Positions 1 through 10,174 are shown, numbered from the stretch's first letter. The stretch is DNA of 64,000 bases from Branchiostoma floridae (GCF_000003815.2 NC_049984.1:26829863-26893862); one strand, 5' to 3'. Numbers and translations: made by a program. The notes: a model not told the origin generated them from the sequence alone.

Positions 1-224
1 GTAGACGCGCCAAAGTACGAAGATATACAATGTTCTTATTTGATGTGACACGGGGAAACACCAGTGATGTTATTTCACATAGTTGGTTCAGGAATACCAT
101 GCACTCACCTTGGGAGGACAACATAATGGATAAGTGCCGAATAAGTGCCGAATAAAAATTCACGTCTGATTCGCTGTCATTTTTAATTTTTTGTCTTGTT
201 GGAAGACAGACTCTGGAATAGAAA

Positions 225-623
225 CAGGTTGAACAACAGTATATCACAGCAAGCTTTAAAGTTTCATGGTGTTTGTAGTTTGAATACAACTGCTTCCTCA
301 CATCGAGGTCAGAGGGCTTCTCTGAACAACTCTGTACAATCTACTGTAATAACTACATCTGGGAACTCCTTAAAACAACGAGTCTTACCTGCTACATCAC
401 CTGTTTTACTCTGCAGATCAAACAATGCCTTGAATTCTCTGTACATTACATTAATCCATAATGAAAACAGTCGTCTAAATGTAGCCTCGCTAATGAGGAA
501 CCTGGCTAAAATGTTTTTGCATACTGCTTTTGACAGCAAGTGACATTTTTTCAATAATTTACCTCTTGACTTAAGGCCATACAGAGTGGTAACTGAGGCG
601 TTTGGGGGTGTTTTTGGTGTCAT
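225..623 (-). pseudogene. Harbinger/ISL2EU-like DDE transposase fragment
   Basis: This is a fragment of a cut-and-paste transposase of the DDE_Tnp_4 group (PIF/Harbinger and ISL2EU relatives). The readable frame runs down from 623 to 309, about 104 codons. It holds a helix-turn-helix-like segment (ISEATFRRLFSLWINVMY) and, some 40 residues later, VDCTELF, whose Asp would be the first catalytic acid. A TGA follows FREAL. Past it another frame reads YSNYKHHETLKLAV (about 242-286), which I associate with the same domain, so at least one nonsense change and one frame change have occurred. The later catalytic acids are missing. The superfamily call rests on motif recognition, and a PIF/Harbinger versus ISL2EU assignment is not resolved. 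Confidence 0.6.
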
Positions 624-1596
624 GAAAATATCATGTTTGGATAATGCATGGGTCTTTAGTTTTTTTTAGGAAGTACCTTATTGCCTAAAGGTGATTTATG
701 CAAATCAGCATGACGTCATGATGATGTCATAGAGAGCTATATGGCCACGCCCATTTGGGGAAAAAATGCCAGAAAAGTGTTTTGCCCCGCTTGTAATTCG
801 ACGATTGTTGTTGATACTTTACAGTAATGTATCTAATGGTCATTTAAAAAGATCTGTGCGTGGATTTCGTTATATCGTGTAATGCTGATTTTTTATGAAT
901 TTTTTTCCTCGAATTTTTATTACCCCTTATGCTACCAGCAATTGGGAGCACTAAATAGCACCCTTTCGAGGCGGCTGCGCGAGACATTCTACCTTACAGG
1001 GTATATTTCAAAATAAGATCCATATTGACTAATTTTGATGAACAGTTTTTGGGGCGTGTCGCTCCGATAATCACATTGTGGTGGTAGTAGTGACACAATC
1101 CATTTTTATAGATCATAAAAGAATCAAAATGATAATTTGAGGTCAGATTTGTATTCGGCATGTGCTAAAACCTCCGTATACCAAGTTTTGTTCTTGTATC
1201 TTCAAGGAGAGGGAAAATATGGTGTTTTTGCATATTTAATTAGCTGACTCATATTTTATTACCCCTGGAACTCAATTATTCAGGATTATTTATCATTTAT
1301 GAATTAGATATGTAAATTTCATGGCCATAGTTAAATTCAGCATGTTACAAAACCCCAGTATACCAAGTTTTTTCCTTGTATCTTGTATGACTGTGGAGAT
1401 ATTGTAATCTTGCATATTTAATTAGCTGACCCGGAGAAATTATGGCGTAATTTTTAGGCCGTTGATGGCCATAACTCTCTAACGGTATGTCCGATTTTTT
1501 CGCAATAAAAACCATTCTATTTCTTTCACTAAGACCTATTCAATGATGTCAAGTTTGAAAAGCTGTGAAGAGTTTGAAATTTTTGTGTAATTTGAG
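624..1596. repeat. AT-rich non-coding stretch with a 91-bp direct repeat
   Basis: I see no coding sequence here. Two diverged copies of a roughly 91-bp segment lie at 1158-1248 and 1340-1430. Both contain GTATACCAAGTTTT and end in CATATTTAATTAGCTGAC. They are probably internal repeats of an unrecognised transposable element. Confidence 0.5.
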
Positions 1597-1747
1597 ACAG
1601 CTACTTTGACCTTGAAATTTGGCCAACAAAAACAAAATTTGATGGCAAAGTGTTCTATTTTTATAAAAATAGAAGTACCTATCTACTAACATTGATGGTT
1701 ATTTTTCGGAAAGAAATCTTGCTCAGACATACCTCCTGGCTACCTTA
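1597..1747. repeat. Dispersed repeat, copy A (inverted partner at 9484-9636)
   Basis: The last 60 bases (1688-1747) match the reverse complement of 9484-9543 with about three differences. A further 25-base block containing GAGACAGCTACTTTGACC matches the other end of the partner copy. The two copies lie 7.9 kb apart in opposite orientation, as expected for dispersed copies of one transposable element. No coding capacity is visible. Confidence 0.7.
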
Positions 1748-1754
1748 ACCAACA

Positions 1755-2421
1755 AAGTAATTTAGTTCAGTTGTTAGCTTCACCAGCATGATGCGCAGTT
1801 CACCGTTCGGGTTTGGCACATTACAACTACATGGGGCTATAGAACGGTTGTGATGTCCATCCATTTATTTTTCTTCGCAGAAAAGTGTTATCTGGTGGCA
1901 ACTGAAACTTGCTTTTCCTATTCGTCCAATTAAGTATTTAAATGACAACCAACCTCCCATATTTCTGGAATGTGGAATGAGTTGCGGTGTTGTTTTTCCA
2001 GACATGTGGTACAGAATACTGCTGTCGGCCCACATTCCCTGCACCGGAAGAATGTCACCAACTCTCCTTTGCCGCAGATGGAGCAGGTATGGCATAGAGG
2101 GGCCGACAGCTCTATGTTCGTTACAAAGTGTTAATCTCTAACCTTATTCCATGATTCTAGTTCTTTTCTCCTCTGTTTTGTATAAGTGATCTGTGATCGT
2201 GGTGGTAATGTTACAGGTTCAGGGATATCTTGCAACTGAATGGGGAACTCTGGAGTGGTTAAAGTACTAGCTTGTGGTTGTGAAGTTGTCTGGGTAGATG
2301 TAGATGGTGTGACGTGTCTTACACGGCGCTTCCTGGGCCCACCATCAAGAGTTGTCTCAGCATGCTTTGTCTTCACTTTCTGGCATCTGGAGAACCCTCT
2401 TTTTCCTGTAGCTTTCTCCAT
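1755..2421 (-). pseudogene. KDZ-transposase-like N-terminal cysteine cluster
   Basis: The upper part (2421-2131) encodes a basic, Pro/Ser/Thr-rich linker ending in KQRRKELESWNKVRD, then a TAA at 2133-2131. The same frame resumes directly and encodes a cysteine/histidine cluster with RCRECGPTAVFCTTC followed by HRNSFHIPEIWE. This order (basic linker, Trp-containing segment, Cys cluster, H...H...W tail) is what I know from the cysteine clusters of Kyakuja-Dileera-Zisupton (KDZ) transposases. Further stops follow near 1930. A shifted frame then reads ITLFCEE and MDGHHNR, which recurs in a related fragment at 37208-37411. The body of the transposase is absent. The family call is an inference from motif layout; a host zinc-finger protein is a possible alternative. 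Confidence 0.5.
2147..2269. repeat. 123-bp segment duplicated at 4096-4219
   Basis: The segment beginning TTCCATGATTCTAGTTCTTT and ending near a CTCTGGAG block recurs at 4096-4219 in the same orientation with about ten differences. The first copy is part of the coding linker of the KDZ-like fragment. The second copy carries changes that break that frame. Confidence 0.8.
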
Positions 2422-2433
2422 ACCTAAACAGAG

Positions 2434-3640
2434 TGAAAGTAAGTCACATCAAATCACCTTCACCTCAATCATTGCCCATGACACATTAGATTGGACCATT
2501 AGTTACAGGGACCTGTTGATTGCTGCCTACTGATAAAATAAAGGTAGACAATAATAAGTTAATTGCAAATTCTTGCCCCAGGGCTTATTGCAGGTGCAGG
2601 TTTGCAAAAGAAAAGGGCAATCCTTTTGCTATTTCGCCTGAGCTCTAGTGGACGTAAATCTCTAGCTCTAGTCGACTTTCAGGTGGTTTTGATGTTAGTC
2701 CATTTGGTGTACAAATGGCATGGCTGTACCTCCTTGGTAACTCTATTCCAGTATATACTTCTATAGTTTTTAGTACTATTGGCCCTGTAACTAGATTCGT
2801 CCAATACAAAATCCTTAATAAATTTTTACGTGCGAATAAAAAAAGACTTAGCGTATTAGTTACCTATTTTTACGTGTGAATAAAAAAAATAAAAAAAAGA
2901 CTTAGCGTCTTAGCCCTTCTTTGACCTACCTTGCAGTGGCCACGCACGCTCTTGGCCTTGGTATTTATGGCACCCTCTACTTCCCTCCGGAACTTAGTGT
3001 CGTCCGCGCTCTGGAGGCCTCTCCTCGATGATCGCCATGAATTCTGAAGTTGGGAAAATAATTTAAAACATGTATGTAGCGCTGACAGTTAGGGAAGTTG
3101 GGAAAATAATTATAAAACATGTATGTAGCATTTTGACAGGTCAGATTGGTACACTATGGTGATGAGAGGCTAAGACAAAATAACCAAGAGATACAAAATC
3201 ATACAAGAGATACCTGTTTTACATTATGCTTCAATCAAGGGGCTGCAAGATAACAATTTTTTTTCATTTCTGGAAGGAATGAATAATAATCTAACTTGGT
3301 CCTTGGGCATTATTAAGGAACTAACTTACCTATGATAGCCTCCAACTTGTTCTCATCTAGCAGCCCTAGTCCAGGACCCTTCCCTTTGGTGCTGTTGTGC
3401 ACCATCTCTTCTCGTGAAAAGACATCATCTCAGATGGCTCTCACCCTATCTAAATGTTTTTTTCCCGGGAGTGCCCGCTTCATTGAGCTGAAGATTGAGA
3501 ATAAATATAGTCCAATCTTTCAAAATAATGTCTTTCAAAAATTAAAAAGTGAAAATTTGTTTGCATTTTAAAACATAAGCATTATTTCTGCTGCAGGACC
3601 ATACATTGGATTAAGTCACTTGGCGGCCCACTATCAAACT
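2434..3640. other. No recognisable gene
   Basis: The stretch holds short A-rich repeats. A 40-bp unit with ACGTGYGAATAAAAAAA and GACTTAGCG occurs twice at 2827-2915. A GGGAAGTTGGGAAAATAAT unit occurs twice near 3045-3112. I see no supported exon. Confidence 0.5.
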
Positions 3641-3650
3641 TTGACAAGTT

Positions 3651-3968
3651 TTATTCAAATGCACAGGCTTGCATGATGTCCTGCTGGACATCCTGAATTG
3701 TCCTGAACATCACAAATGGTATCTCCGTAGTGTTGGTGTGGGGTGCTGGTGATGGGGGCGGGCTGGCTGCTGTAGTAACTGTTCGGGGTGTTGAAGGCTC
3801 ACTTTCTCCAAAAATAGTTTTCAAACGAGCACCCACGGTTGTGGATGCTGGTGGCAGGTTGGGTTGTTGGTGGCTCCAGGTGCCTGAGTCATTTAGAAGA
3901 CCCAGAAGACTAGTGGATGCGCTGGAGGAGTGGGTGTGCTCAAGCCCCCACTGGTCTCTCTGGTACAT
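3651..3968 (-). CDS. Possible exon, Ser/Thr/Pro-rich, unrecognised
   Basis: This open frame of 105 codons is rich in Ser, Thr, Pro and Ala and ends in a more ordered segment (FRTIQDVQQDIMQACAFE). It lies upstream, in the minus-strand sense, of the KDZ-like fragment and between the two copies of the duplicated 123-bp segment. It could be an N-terminal exon of the same element. I do not recognise a domain, and the compositional bias means a chance open frame cannot be excluded. Confidence 0.3.
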   Translation of the reverse strand: MYQRDQWGLEHTHSSSASTSLLGLLNDSGTWSHQQPNLPPASTTVGARLKTIFGESEPSTPRTVTTAASPPPSPAPHTNTTEIPFVMFRTIQDVQQDIMQACAFE

Positions 3969-4095
3969 GTAGCTGGGGCGGGAATGGCTGGCTCCTTTCC
4001 GATGCTCGGAACGACAATATTTTCCAATTCAGAAACAATGGCTTGCAAATTTATGATGTTAAGGAGAGGCATTGAATATCAATAATTGCAACTGT

Positions 4096-4219
4096 TTCCA
4101 TGATTCTAGTTCTTTTCTCCTCTGTTCTGTATAAGTGATCCCCTGATAGAGGTGGTAATGTTACAGGTTCAGGGATATCTTGCAACTAAATTGGGAACTC
4201 TGGAGTAATCAAAGTGCTA
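4096..4219. repeat. Second copy of the 123-bp segment at 2147-2269
   Basis: Same orientation as the first copy, about 1.95 kb away. The two copies together suggest a local segmental duplication or two insertions of related elements. Confidence 0.8.
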
Positions 4220-4240
4220 ATTTCATAATTAGAATCTTAC

Positions 4241-4396
4241 CTGATCAGAGCAGTTGTCTGCTGGCATTCTTGCCTCCGAAGCAAACTGCATTCCGGATGT
4301 GGTGAATCGCATCAGAGAAGTCATGGTCTTGCTGAATATGTGATGGGATACGGGGATCGGTGACTGGCGTTCCATCATCACAGACGATCTTTTTAA
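4241..4396 (-). CDS. Candidate exon, unrecognised protein
   Basis: This 156-base stretch is bounded by CTACAG (acceptor side) and CAG|GTAAGA (donor side). Its best frame reads VCDDGTPVTDPRIPSHIQQ and later DAIHHIRNAVCFGGKNASRQ, and looks protein-like. A TGA lies in that frame just before the donor, so either it is a terminal exon with a fortuitous donor or it is decayed. I do not recognise the family. Confidence 0.35.
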
Positions 4397-4453
4397 CTGT
4401 AGCAGATCCTTAATGATTGCCTTATACCTTAAATTGTTGAATTGGTTTTCCTG

Positions 4454-4795
4454 CTATAGTTGCTCTGTCTTCTGGCTACCATAGTTATCTGTTCTATGTA
4501 CTTGATCATAATGATGTACCCGTTCTCCGAGTGACGAGAAGGAGATGTCCCGACACTGAGACAACCCGGACAGATGGTTTGTTGCATCCAGGGCATCCGC
4601 CTGCAAGTGGAGGAGGGCCACAGGCAGAAAGCTGCTCAGTTGCTGGTGGATGCCGATGGCGCCTGGATCTCCAGCTGTAACACCCCCCTCCCCAAGTGGC
4701 AGTGCAGTACACTGTGGACAGCCTCCCCCATACTGATCACAAACACATTTTTGAGTTTGATGCGGTCCTCCCCCAGGATATCCACCTGGAATCAT
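4454..4795 (-). pseudogene. Frame-shifted coding scrap, unrecognised
   Basis: Two adjacent minus-strand frames look protein-like in different halves: DRIKLKNVFVISMGEAVHSV in the upper part and HQQLSSFLPVALLHLQADAL in the lower part. This suggests one frame change inside a former coding region. The neighbours are element-derived, so an element origin is likely, but no domain is recognisable. Confidence 0.35.
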
Positions 4796-4901
4796 AACAT
4801 AGAATACAGTGCATTTCTACTTGTATGTGTTGGTCAACCTACTTTGTCTCTGCATATTGAATTTTATTTATATCTATTTTTTTTACTTTTCATATCTTAC
4901 C

Positions 4902-5076
4902 NNNNNNNNNNNNNNNNNNNNNNNNNNNNNNNNNNNNNNNNNNNNNNNNNNNNNNNNNNNNNNNNNNNNNNNNNNNNNNNNNNNNNNNNNNNNNNNNNNN
5001 NNNNNNNNNNNNNNNNNNNNNNNNNNNNNNNNNNNNNNNNNNNNNNNNNNNNNNNNNNNNNNNNNNNNNNNNNNNN
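4902..5076. other. Assembly gap (175 N)
   Basis: A run of N. Open frames crossing it are meaningless. Confidence 0.99.
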
Positions 5077-5509
5077 ATCCAGAGTTGCACAGCCTGCAAA
5101 TGGCTAATGGATCTCGACTCGGGTGATCTCTTACTAGTAAGTGTGCTGACTGTATCAAACCCATCAAATTCACTGATCGTGAGGATACCTCAATACCTCC
5201 GCCATTCGACAGACACCAGATCCAGAGAGCCTGGATTAGAGGACTGTTTTAAACCCATCGACATAAAATTCCTAAACAAACTATATACTCAATTTATCAT
5301 CACAATTTACTTACGAAGCGTTGAGCTCGGATGCAAACTCATAGCTGACCTCCTGACAATACAAGATACAATGCAAAATATAGAGCCCGATGAATACGAA
5401 TGAAAAAAAAGTTACAAAAAGACGGAGACGGACTCTGCTTGGCGAGTACACAAAATACATTATGATTATCGCTGTACGCAAAGTGAACATAATGCAGATT
5501 CGATCTTAC

Positions 5510-5578
5510 GTGAGCCAGCTCTGCCCGGATCCGCTCCTCAATGTAGAACTCGTCCATCATCTTCTTCCAGCCGGGCAT
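5510..5578 (-). CDS. Candidate host first coding exon (23 codons)
   Basis: The ATG at 5578-5576 opens 23 codons (MPGWKKMMDEFYIEERIRAE and three more) that end exactly at a consensus donor, CTCAC|GTAAGA. Exon length is 69 bases, so the intron would be phase 0. The peptide is rich in charged residues and helical in character. The next exon would lie at lower coordinates, where the assembly gap at 4902-5076 may hide it. I do not recognise the protein, but the clean reading frame plus donor makes this one of the better host-gene candidates in the left half. Confidence 0.5.
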
Positions 5579-5599
5579 GATGAATGAAAGAGTAAAAAA

Positions 5600-6660
5600 G
5601 AAAGAGGTATAGCGTTACGAATTTCAGAAAAAGTTGCACTACACAGTCTCACACTGAGCGCTCACGAGAGGAATGAAACCACGGAATGCCACACACTGAT
5701 ATTTGACGACATTTCCTGTCACCCTCAAAGATGTTATAAGACACAGGTCTGTACAGGCACTATCTTGTGCTGATTGGATAAAACATGTAGACAGCATTTC
5801 ACAATATGCAAATATGCAAAACCATTTGATCTAGAGGGTGTATCATTTAAAGAACTGAGGGCTAATTCAGATCTAAGGAAGACATTTTTTCAGTAGGATT
5901 TTTTCAGTAGGAAATTTCTATGCAATTAGATAGAATATATTTCTATACAATTTTGACAGGAAAGTTGAAAATCTAAGTTGAAAATCTAAGTTGATTTTCA
6001 CAAAACCGCTGATAGTATTGCAGATAGATTTTCTACTTGGTCACAATACTATTTGATATTGGATCGTATCTGATAGAGACCTCCTAACTGCTTTGGGTCG
6101 TTCTTTTTGGACTGATTTTCTTATTGTCTCCAGAAAACCAGTACCGAGTGCTAATCTGGCCCTGGCCTCTGTTCCTAACTTGGAGACAGTCTGGAATGTT
6201 TATTAGTTTGGCTGGCAAAAATCACACCGGCAACACACGGATACACAACCCTCTTTGATATGTCTATCTTTGAAGTTTGAACAACTTCGCCGCAACCAAA
6301 AATGCCTTGGATAAAAGCCGTGGAGAGAGCAACAATCACCGAGTCTACCTTGGCGTCTTTGGTAACCATAAAGCCCGGGCATACGATTTCTTGCGATGTC
6401 AATCCGACAACTTTCCCCTTAATTCTTGAGTTTTTCCCTTTCAGTCTCGCACTAAACCAGTTCCAAAACAAGCCGCTAGGGCCCAAACCCAAAGCATTTA
6501 CACATCAAGAGTTGTCTACCACACAAAATAGTGCAGCATGTCCAGAACCTGAAATATCAAACTCGGAAGTTCCGCTGCAGTACCGTAATAGGCCGCTTTC
6601 AATGTTACATCAAGACGTACCCACATATAGAATATAAAAAAAAAACATCCAGGCGTTCTC
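5600..6660. other. Non-coding stretch with small tandem duplications
   Basis: Short duplications such as TTTTTTCAGTAGGA (5886-5912) and AAGTTGAAAATCT (5963-5992) are visible. Open frames near 6175-6640 overlap on both strands and show no recognisable motif. Confidence 0.4.
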
Positions 6661-6676
6661 GAGTTATACTGTTTTT

Positions 6677-7747
6677 CTACAAACATAACGTTAGGCCACA
6701 GCAAGTAAATTTTATGGATGACATCAGCGCACGCATTACTTTCCGCCTGTTGAACGATAAGTTGAGCTGCTTCCTTGTGTTCGGTTGTGGGGTTATGATA
6801 CTCACCCCCCTTAAGGGCTCAAATGCATGTTGTTTCAGCTTCTCTGCCCCAGCCTTGCACATAGCAGACAGTGTTTCCTTTGTTGTGTCATCTGTGTCAT
6901 GTGGCTGGCGGACTTTCAACATATATTCCTGCAAATCTGCACTCCGGCCCTGAGACCATAAAGGCTCGCTCCCTTCAAAGAGGACAGTGGCATCATTTGC
7001 CCACTCTGTCAGCTTATCATGGACAACTTGGTAATACCTATTCATGTCCAAGGGGCTACCTGCTTCCTGGCACTTGCTGAATAAGGGTAGGCATACTTCA
7101 TAGTACATTATTGAGTACGCACGCTCTTCCGCCATGACATTGGGGTTGAAGTAGCCATTATATACTGCCTCCTCAAGTCTATTAAAGTTACCCTTTTTGC
7201 AGTTTTTGTCCGTCAAATATAACTGGATCATTTCTTTGCCTACAAAGCACGGAATGGCATTCTGGAAAAATACTAGAAATCGGTTTCCCACAATGGGTTG
7301 GAACAGCTTCTGTCCAGAATCCTCCAATTCGGTATGCAATAATGCAAAGCCGCAAAACTCTTTCTCTTCCGCATATTCTTTCTTAGTTTCCATGCACAGC
7401 AACTTCGCTGTGGCATAGATATGATCTTTTGCACCGACCATGCCTCTCCTCGCCTTTCCCTCCTTCTCCACATCATACTTTACATTCTTCTGCGCAGCTT
7501 TGCTCATGGCCTCTGCCATATTCTGAATTTTGTGAGCAGCACACGTGAAGCCATAAATCTTCTTTCTCTTCTCCTGCTCCTCTGGAGATAGCAAATGCCA
7601 CCCTGGGACAGTTTCGTGCAGCTTGTCACCTTTCAAGTCCTCTAACATCCTGGTAACTTTGGTTTCCACTGCTGCCCGATCTTTCATGTGGGTCTTGATC
7701 TGGCCTACATGAGCAAAGCTACCATCTATTCCGAGCGCGGTGCCCAT
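6677..7747 (-). CDS. Uncharacterised 356-codon element-like protein
   Basis: This is the longest open frame in the window: 356 codons on the minus strand from ATG 7747-7745. The N-terminus reads GTALGIDGSFAHVGQ, then a charged helical segment, then IYGFTCAAHKIQNMAEAMS, which resembles the Cys-x2-His region of RNase-H-fold transposase families. The middle has AEERAYSIMYYEVCLPLFSK and LDMNRYYQVVHDKLTEWAND. The frame continues upstream of the annotated ATG without a stop to about 7845 (EATVSNLTDAFNDLQ just before the Met), so the true start is further up. The end (FTCCGLTLCL) looks like read-out after a truncation. I recognise the general style from multicopy invertebrate element proteins but cannot name the superfamily. 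The open frame suggests a young insertion or retained function. Confidence 0.6.
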   Translation of the reverse strand: MGTALGIDGSFAHVGQIKTHMKDRAAVETKVTRMLEDLKGDKLHETVPGWHLLSPEEQEKRKKIYGFTCAAHKIQNMAEAMSKAAQKNVKYDVEKEGKARRGMVGAKDHIYATAKLLCMETKKEYAEEKEFCGFALLHTELEDSGQKLFQPIVGNRFLVFFQNAIPCFVGKEMIQLYLTDKNCKKGNFNRLEEAVYNGYFNPNVMAEERAYSIMYYEVCLPLFSKCQEAGSPLDMNRYYQVVHDKLTEWANDATVLFEGSEPLWSQGRSADLQEYMLKVRQPHDTDDTTKETLSAMCKAGAEKLKQHAFEPLRGVSIITPQPNTRKQLNLSFNRRKVMRALMSSIKFTCCGLTLCL

Positions 7748-8157
7748 CTCTTGAAGATCATTAAATGCATCGGTTAAATTTGAAACAGTAGCTTCAGCGA
7801 TTTCATTGTGAACAGGCGTAATTGATAGAGAGAAGACTCTCTATCATGTGTTTCCTCCTCTGTGGCAGACAACACAATCTTATGAGAGTGGAGTTGACCC
7901 CGAGTAGTGTGGTCACTTTGATACTCACCCGTGCTAAGTCCTGTCACAGCCGACCCTGCCAGAGACTCATTACAATATTGAAATGACATTGAAATGAGCC
8001 AAAGTGCGACTGGAGAGGCTATAATTGGGTGATAATTGGTCTGGATTCCCACTCCCCCTGCCCCTCCTCTATTTTGCATTCCTATGCGCGCTAATTGTAC
8101 ATGTACTATCAACATAATTCCTGGTGCAGTTAAAACTTCCTTTCTGAAAGATATCAA
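7748..8157 (-). pseudogene. Probable N-terminal part of the 356-codon protein, frame-shifted
   Basis: A second minus-strand frame (7774-8157) contains GQLHSHKIVLSATEEETHD and ends in a frame overlapping the upstream extension of the 356-codon ORF. The two frames probably belong to one protein separated by a single indel near 7830-7850. The first part of this frame (8157 to about 7930) is less protein-like. An intron boundary instead of an indel is possible. Confidence 0.4.
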
Positions 8158-8159
8158 AG

Positions 8160-8878
8160 CAACTTATGCACATGTGATACTCCTTTTTTTAGAGCTATGA
8201 GTATGATGGAAAAAAATGAAATCCGCAACAATTGTAAAGCCAATCAAAATGTGACTTCGAATTCATGGACAGGGATTAAAACCTTTATAGCTATATCCTA
8301 AAAAGTAACAACAATATAGCTAAGGATATTTAAAGCATTGATGGTGTAACCAATATATTCTGGCAACAATAAGTTGCAAGTAGACTGATGTAGAGATTGC
8401 ATGTTTTGGAAGCGCTTTCTTATCTGCTTTATTTGGCTCTCGAAGTTAATTGTGATCAGGTAAAAATTGACTTGGTGTATGTTCAACTACAGTACTAGGA
8501 AATGCTAGTACAATGTAATGGTTTGCACATTTAGGACTCAAAATGTCCAGTCAATTGCAATTGACAATGACAAGGCTATACCGTGCCGCTATAGTCTGTC
8601 TATAAGACTTTTCCCCTTTTAGTAAGGATTTTTCCTGCTATTGACAGACAAACTGTGTCAAAAGATGTTTTTACTATTGATAGGCAGTTCAGTCGGTTTA
8701 AAAAAATAACTACGACGATCATGTCAAATTCTACAAAAAATGAGAATTTTATTCTGTTCCAGTGTTACACAAAATCCGAAATCTGCCATGCATGTACAGC
8801 CCTAATTTTGTGAATGATCCTGTAAAATGGTGTAAAATATTCCCAAGTAACAATAAATAATCGTTGAATTAAAGAAAA
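8160..8878. other. No recognisable gene
   Basis: AT-rich sequence without a supported coding region, RNA gene or clear repeat. Confidence 0.5.
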
Positions 8879-8879
8879 G

Positions 8880-8965
8880 TTCCTCCACAGAGGTTTGAAC
8901 TGACGACCCACGGTTTACCAGGCCATGTCTTTACCATTTGAGCCATATGACCAATGCGTTTGTAG
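8880..8965 (-). repeat. tRNA-like SINE head
   Basis: On the minus strand the segment carries an A-box-like TGGCTCAAATGG followed about 40 bases later by a B-box-like AGTTCAAACC, the spacing of an internal Pol III promoter. The fold is not a clean cloverleaf, so this is more likely a tRNA-derived SINE head or tRNA pseudogene than a working tRNA. Confidence 0.5.
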
Positions 8966-9483
8966 TTCACAGTGATGCAAAGGAATACATACACACATAG
9001 CCTGTCACTCACAGTCAATTATATTTTCGTACTATTTACAGGGAAGAGCCTCTCATTAGCCATTACCAATTTGACAAACTAATACCAAGGCATATTTTAC
9101 GTTATCAAGTTTACAAGTGGAAGCATAATGTTGTTAAATGTGTGAAGAACAAGAACATATTTTTACACATCTAAAGCTCAAGCTACGCAGCATAACATTA
9201 TAGGTGTCTGCTACATCCATGTCAGACAACTAACTTAGTAAGACAATACACATTTATCGTCTGCCATATGTCCAAAAGTTGTTCAGCTACAAAAGTGCAG
9301 ACCTAAACCACTCAATTCAAAGAACCGAATGTGTTCATAATCAGTCTTTTACCCTAATGGTGGTGCCAAGTTGCTGCATTTTGATAGCTCACAACATTTA
9401 CCACGGTAAATGTTGAATGTTTGTAGTGATTCGTCTTGAGGATTACTTACGTCCTTTAGGTGTCACACTGTGAAAAGCCCTTT

Positions 9484-9636
9484 TAAGGTAGCCAGGAGGT
9501 ATGCCCGAGGAAGATTTCTTTCCGAAAAATAACCATCAATGTTAGTGACCTTATAGTATTATATGACCAGTAGCTATGAACTAAGTTGGTATCTTAAAAC
9601 AGTATATATATATTTCAAGGTCAAAGTAGCTGTCTC
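9484..9636. repeat. Dispersed repeat, copy B (inverted partner at 1597-1747)
   Basis: This copy starts TAAGGTAGCCAGGAGGTATG and matches the reverse complement of copy A over the terminal 60 bases and over a block containing CAAGGTCAAAGTAGCTGTCT. Confidence 0.7.
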
Positions 9637-10174
9637 GAACTGACGGCTCAAAATTTAGTTTGAATTTTACTGCTTTCATGGGTTGACATTAGTGAATTGC
9701 CCCAAAACATGCATGGCCTTCAGTTTAGTGTAGCCCTAGGATGACACCACACATTCAAGAAATACAAAGTCGCTAATGTTACTAAAGTCGCTGTTAGTTG
9801 CAGAAATTAAAAAAAAAGGTCACGATAGTAAGTGTGCACACGTAATTAGCACAGACCACACACACAACTATTTGCTGTTAGTAATAATTTTCTACTTCTA
9901 AACGTTGTCTTCCTCTTGGTAAAAGGTACATGTTCTGGCCAGAAAGAAGTTTTTCTGAATAACAGTTAACCAAGTAGCCCCACATTTCTTCCTGAGTCAG
10001 CTAGCTCATCCACTGGTTTTGCCGGCTGCTGGAAATATGAAATCACCCCCCCCCCCACACCATCTTTTGTTTTGACATGTTTTGTCGCCATTCTCGGTCA
10101 TAATTTCCCACGTCTTTGACCAACCAACTAACGTAGATCATGCAATAAGACTGTGAAATCATGCCATCCTTACG

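Noticed and set aside
4574..5173. ORFs crossing 4902-5076
   Set aside because: They run through a block of N and are not real.
8880..8965. Functional tRNA gene
   Set aside because: A- and B-box strings are present but the acceptor and anticodon arms do not pair cleanly.
10038..10056. Long C run as a regulatory element
   Set aside because: A simple homopolymer with no supporting context.
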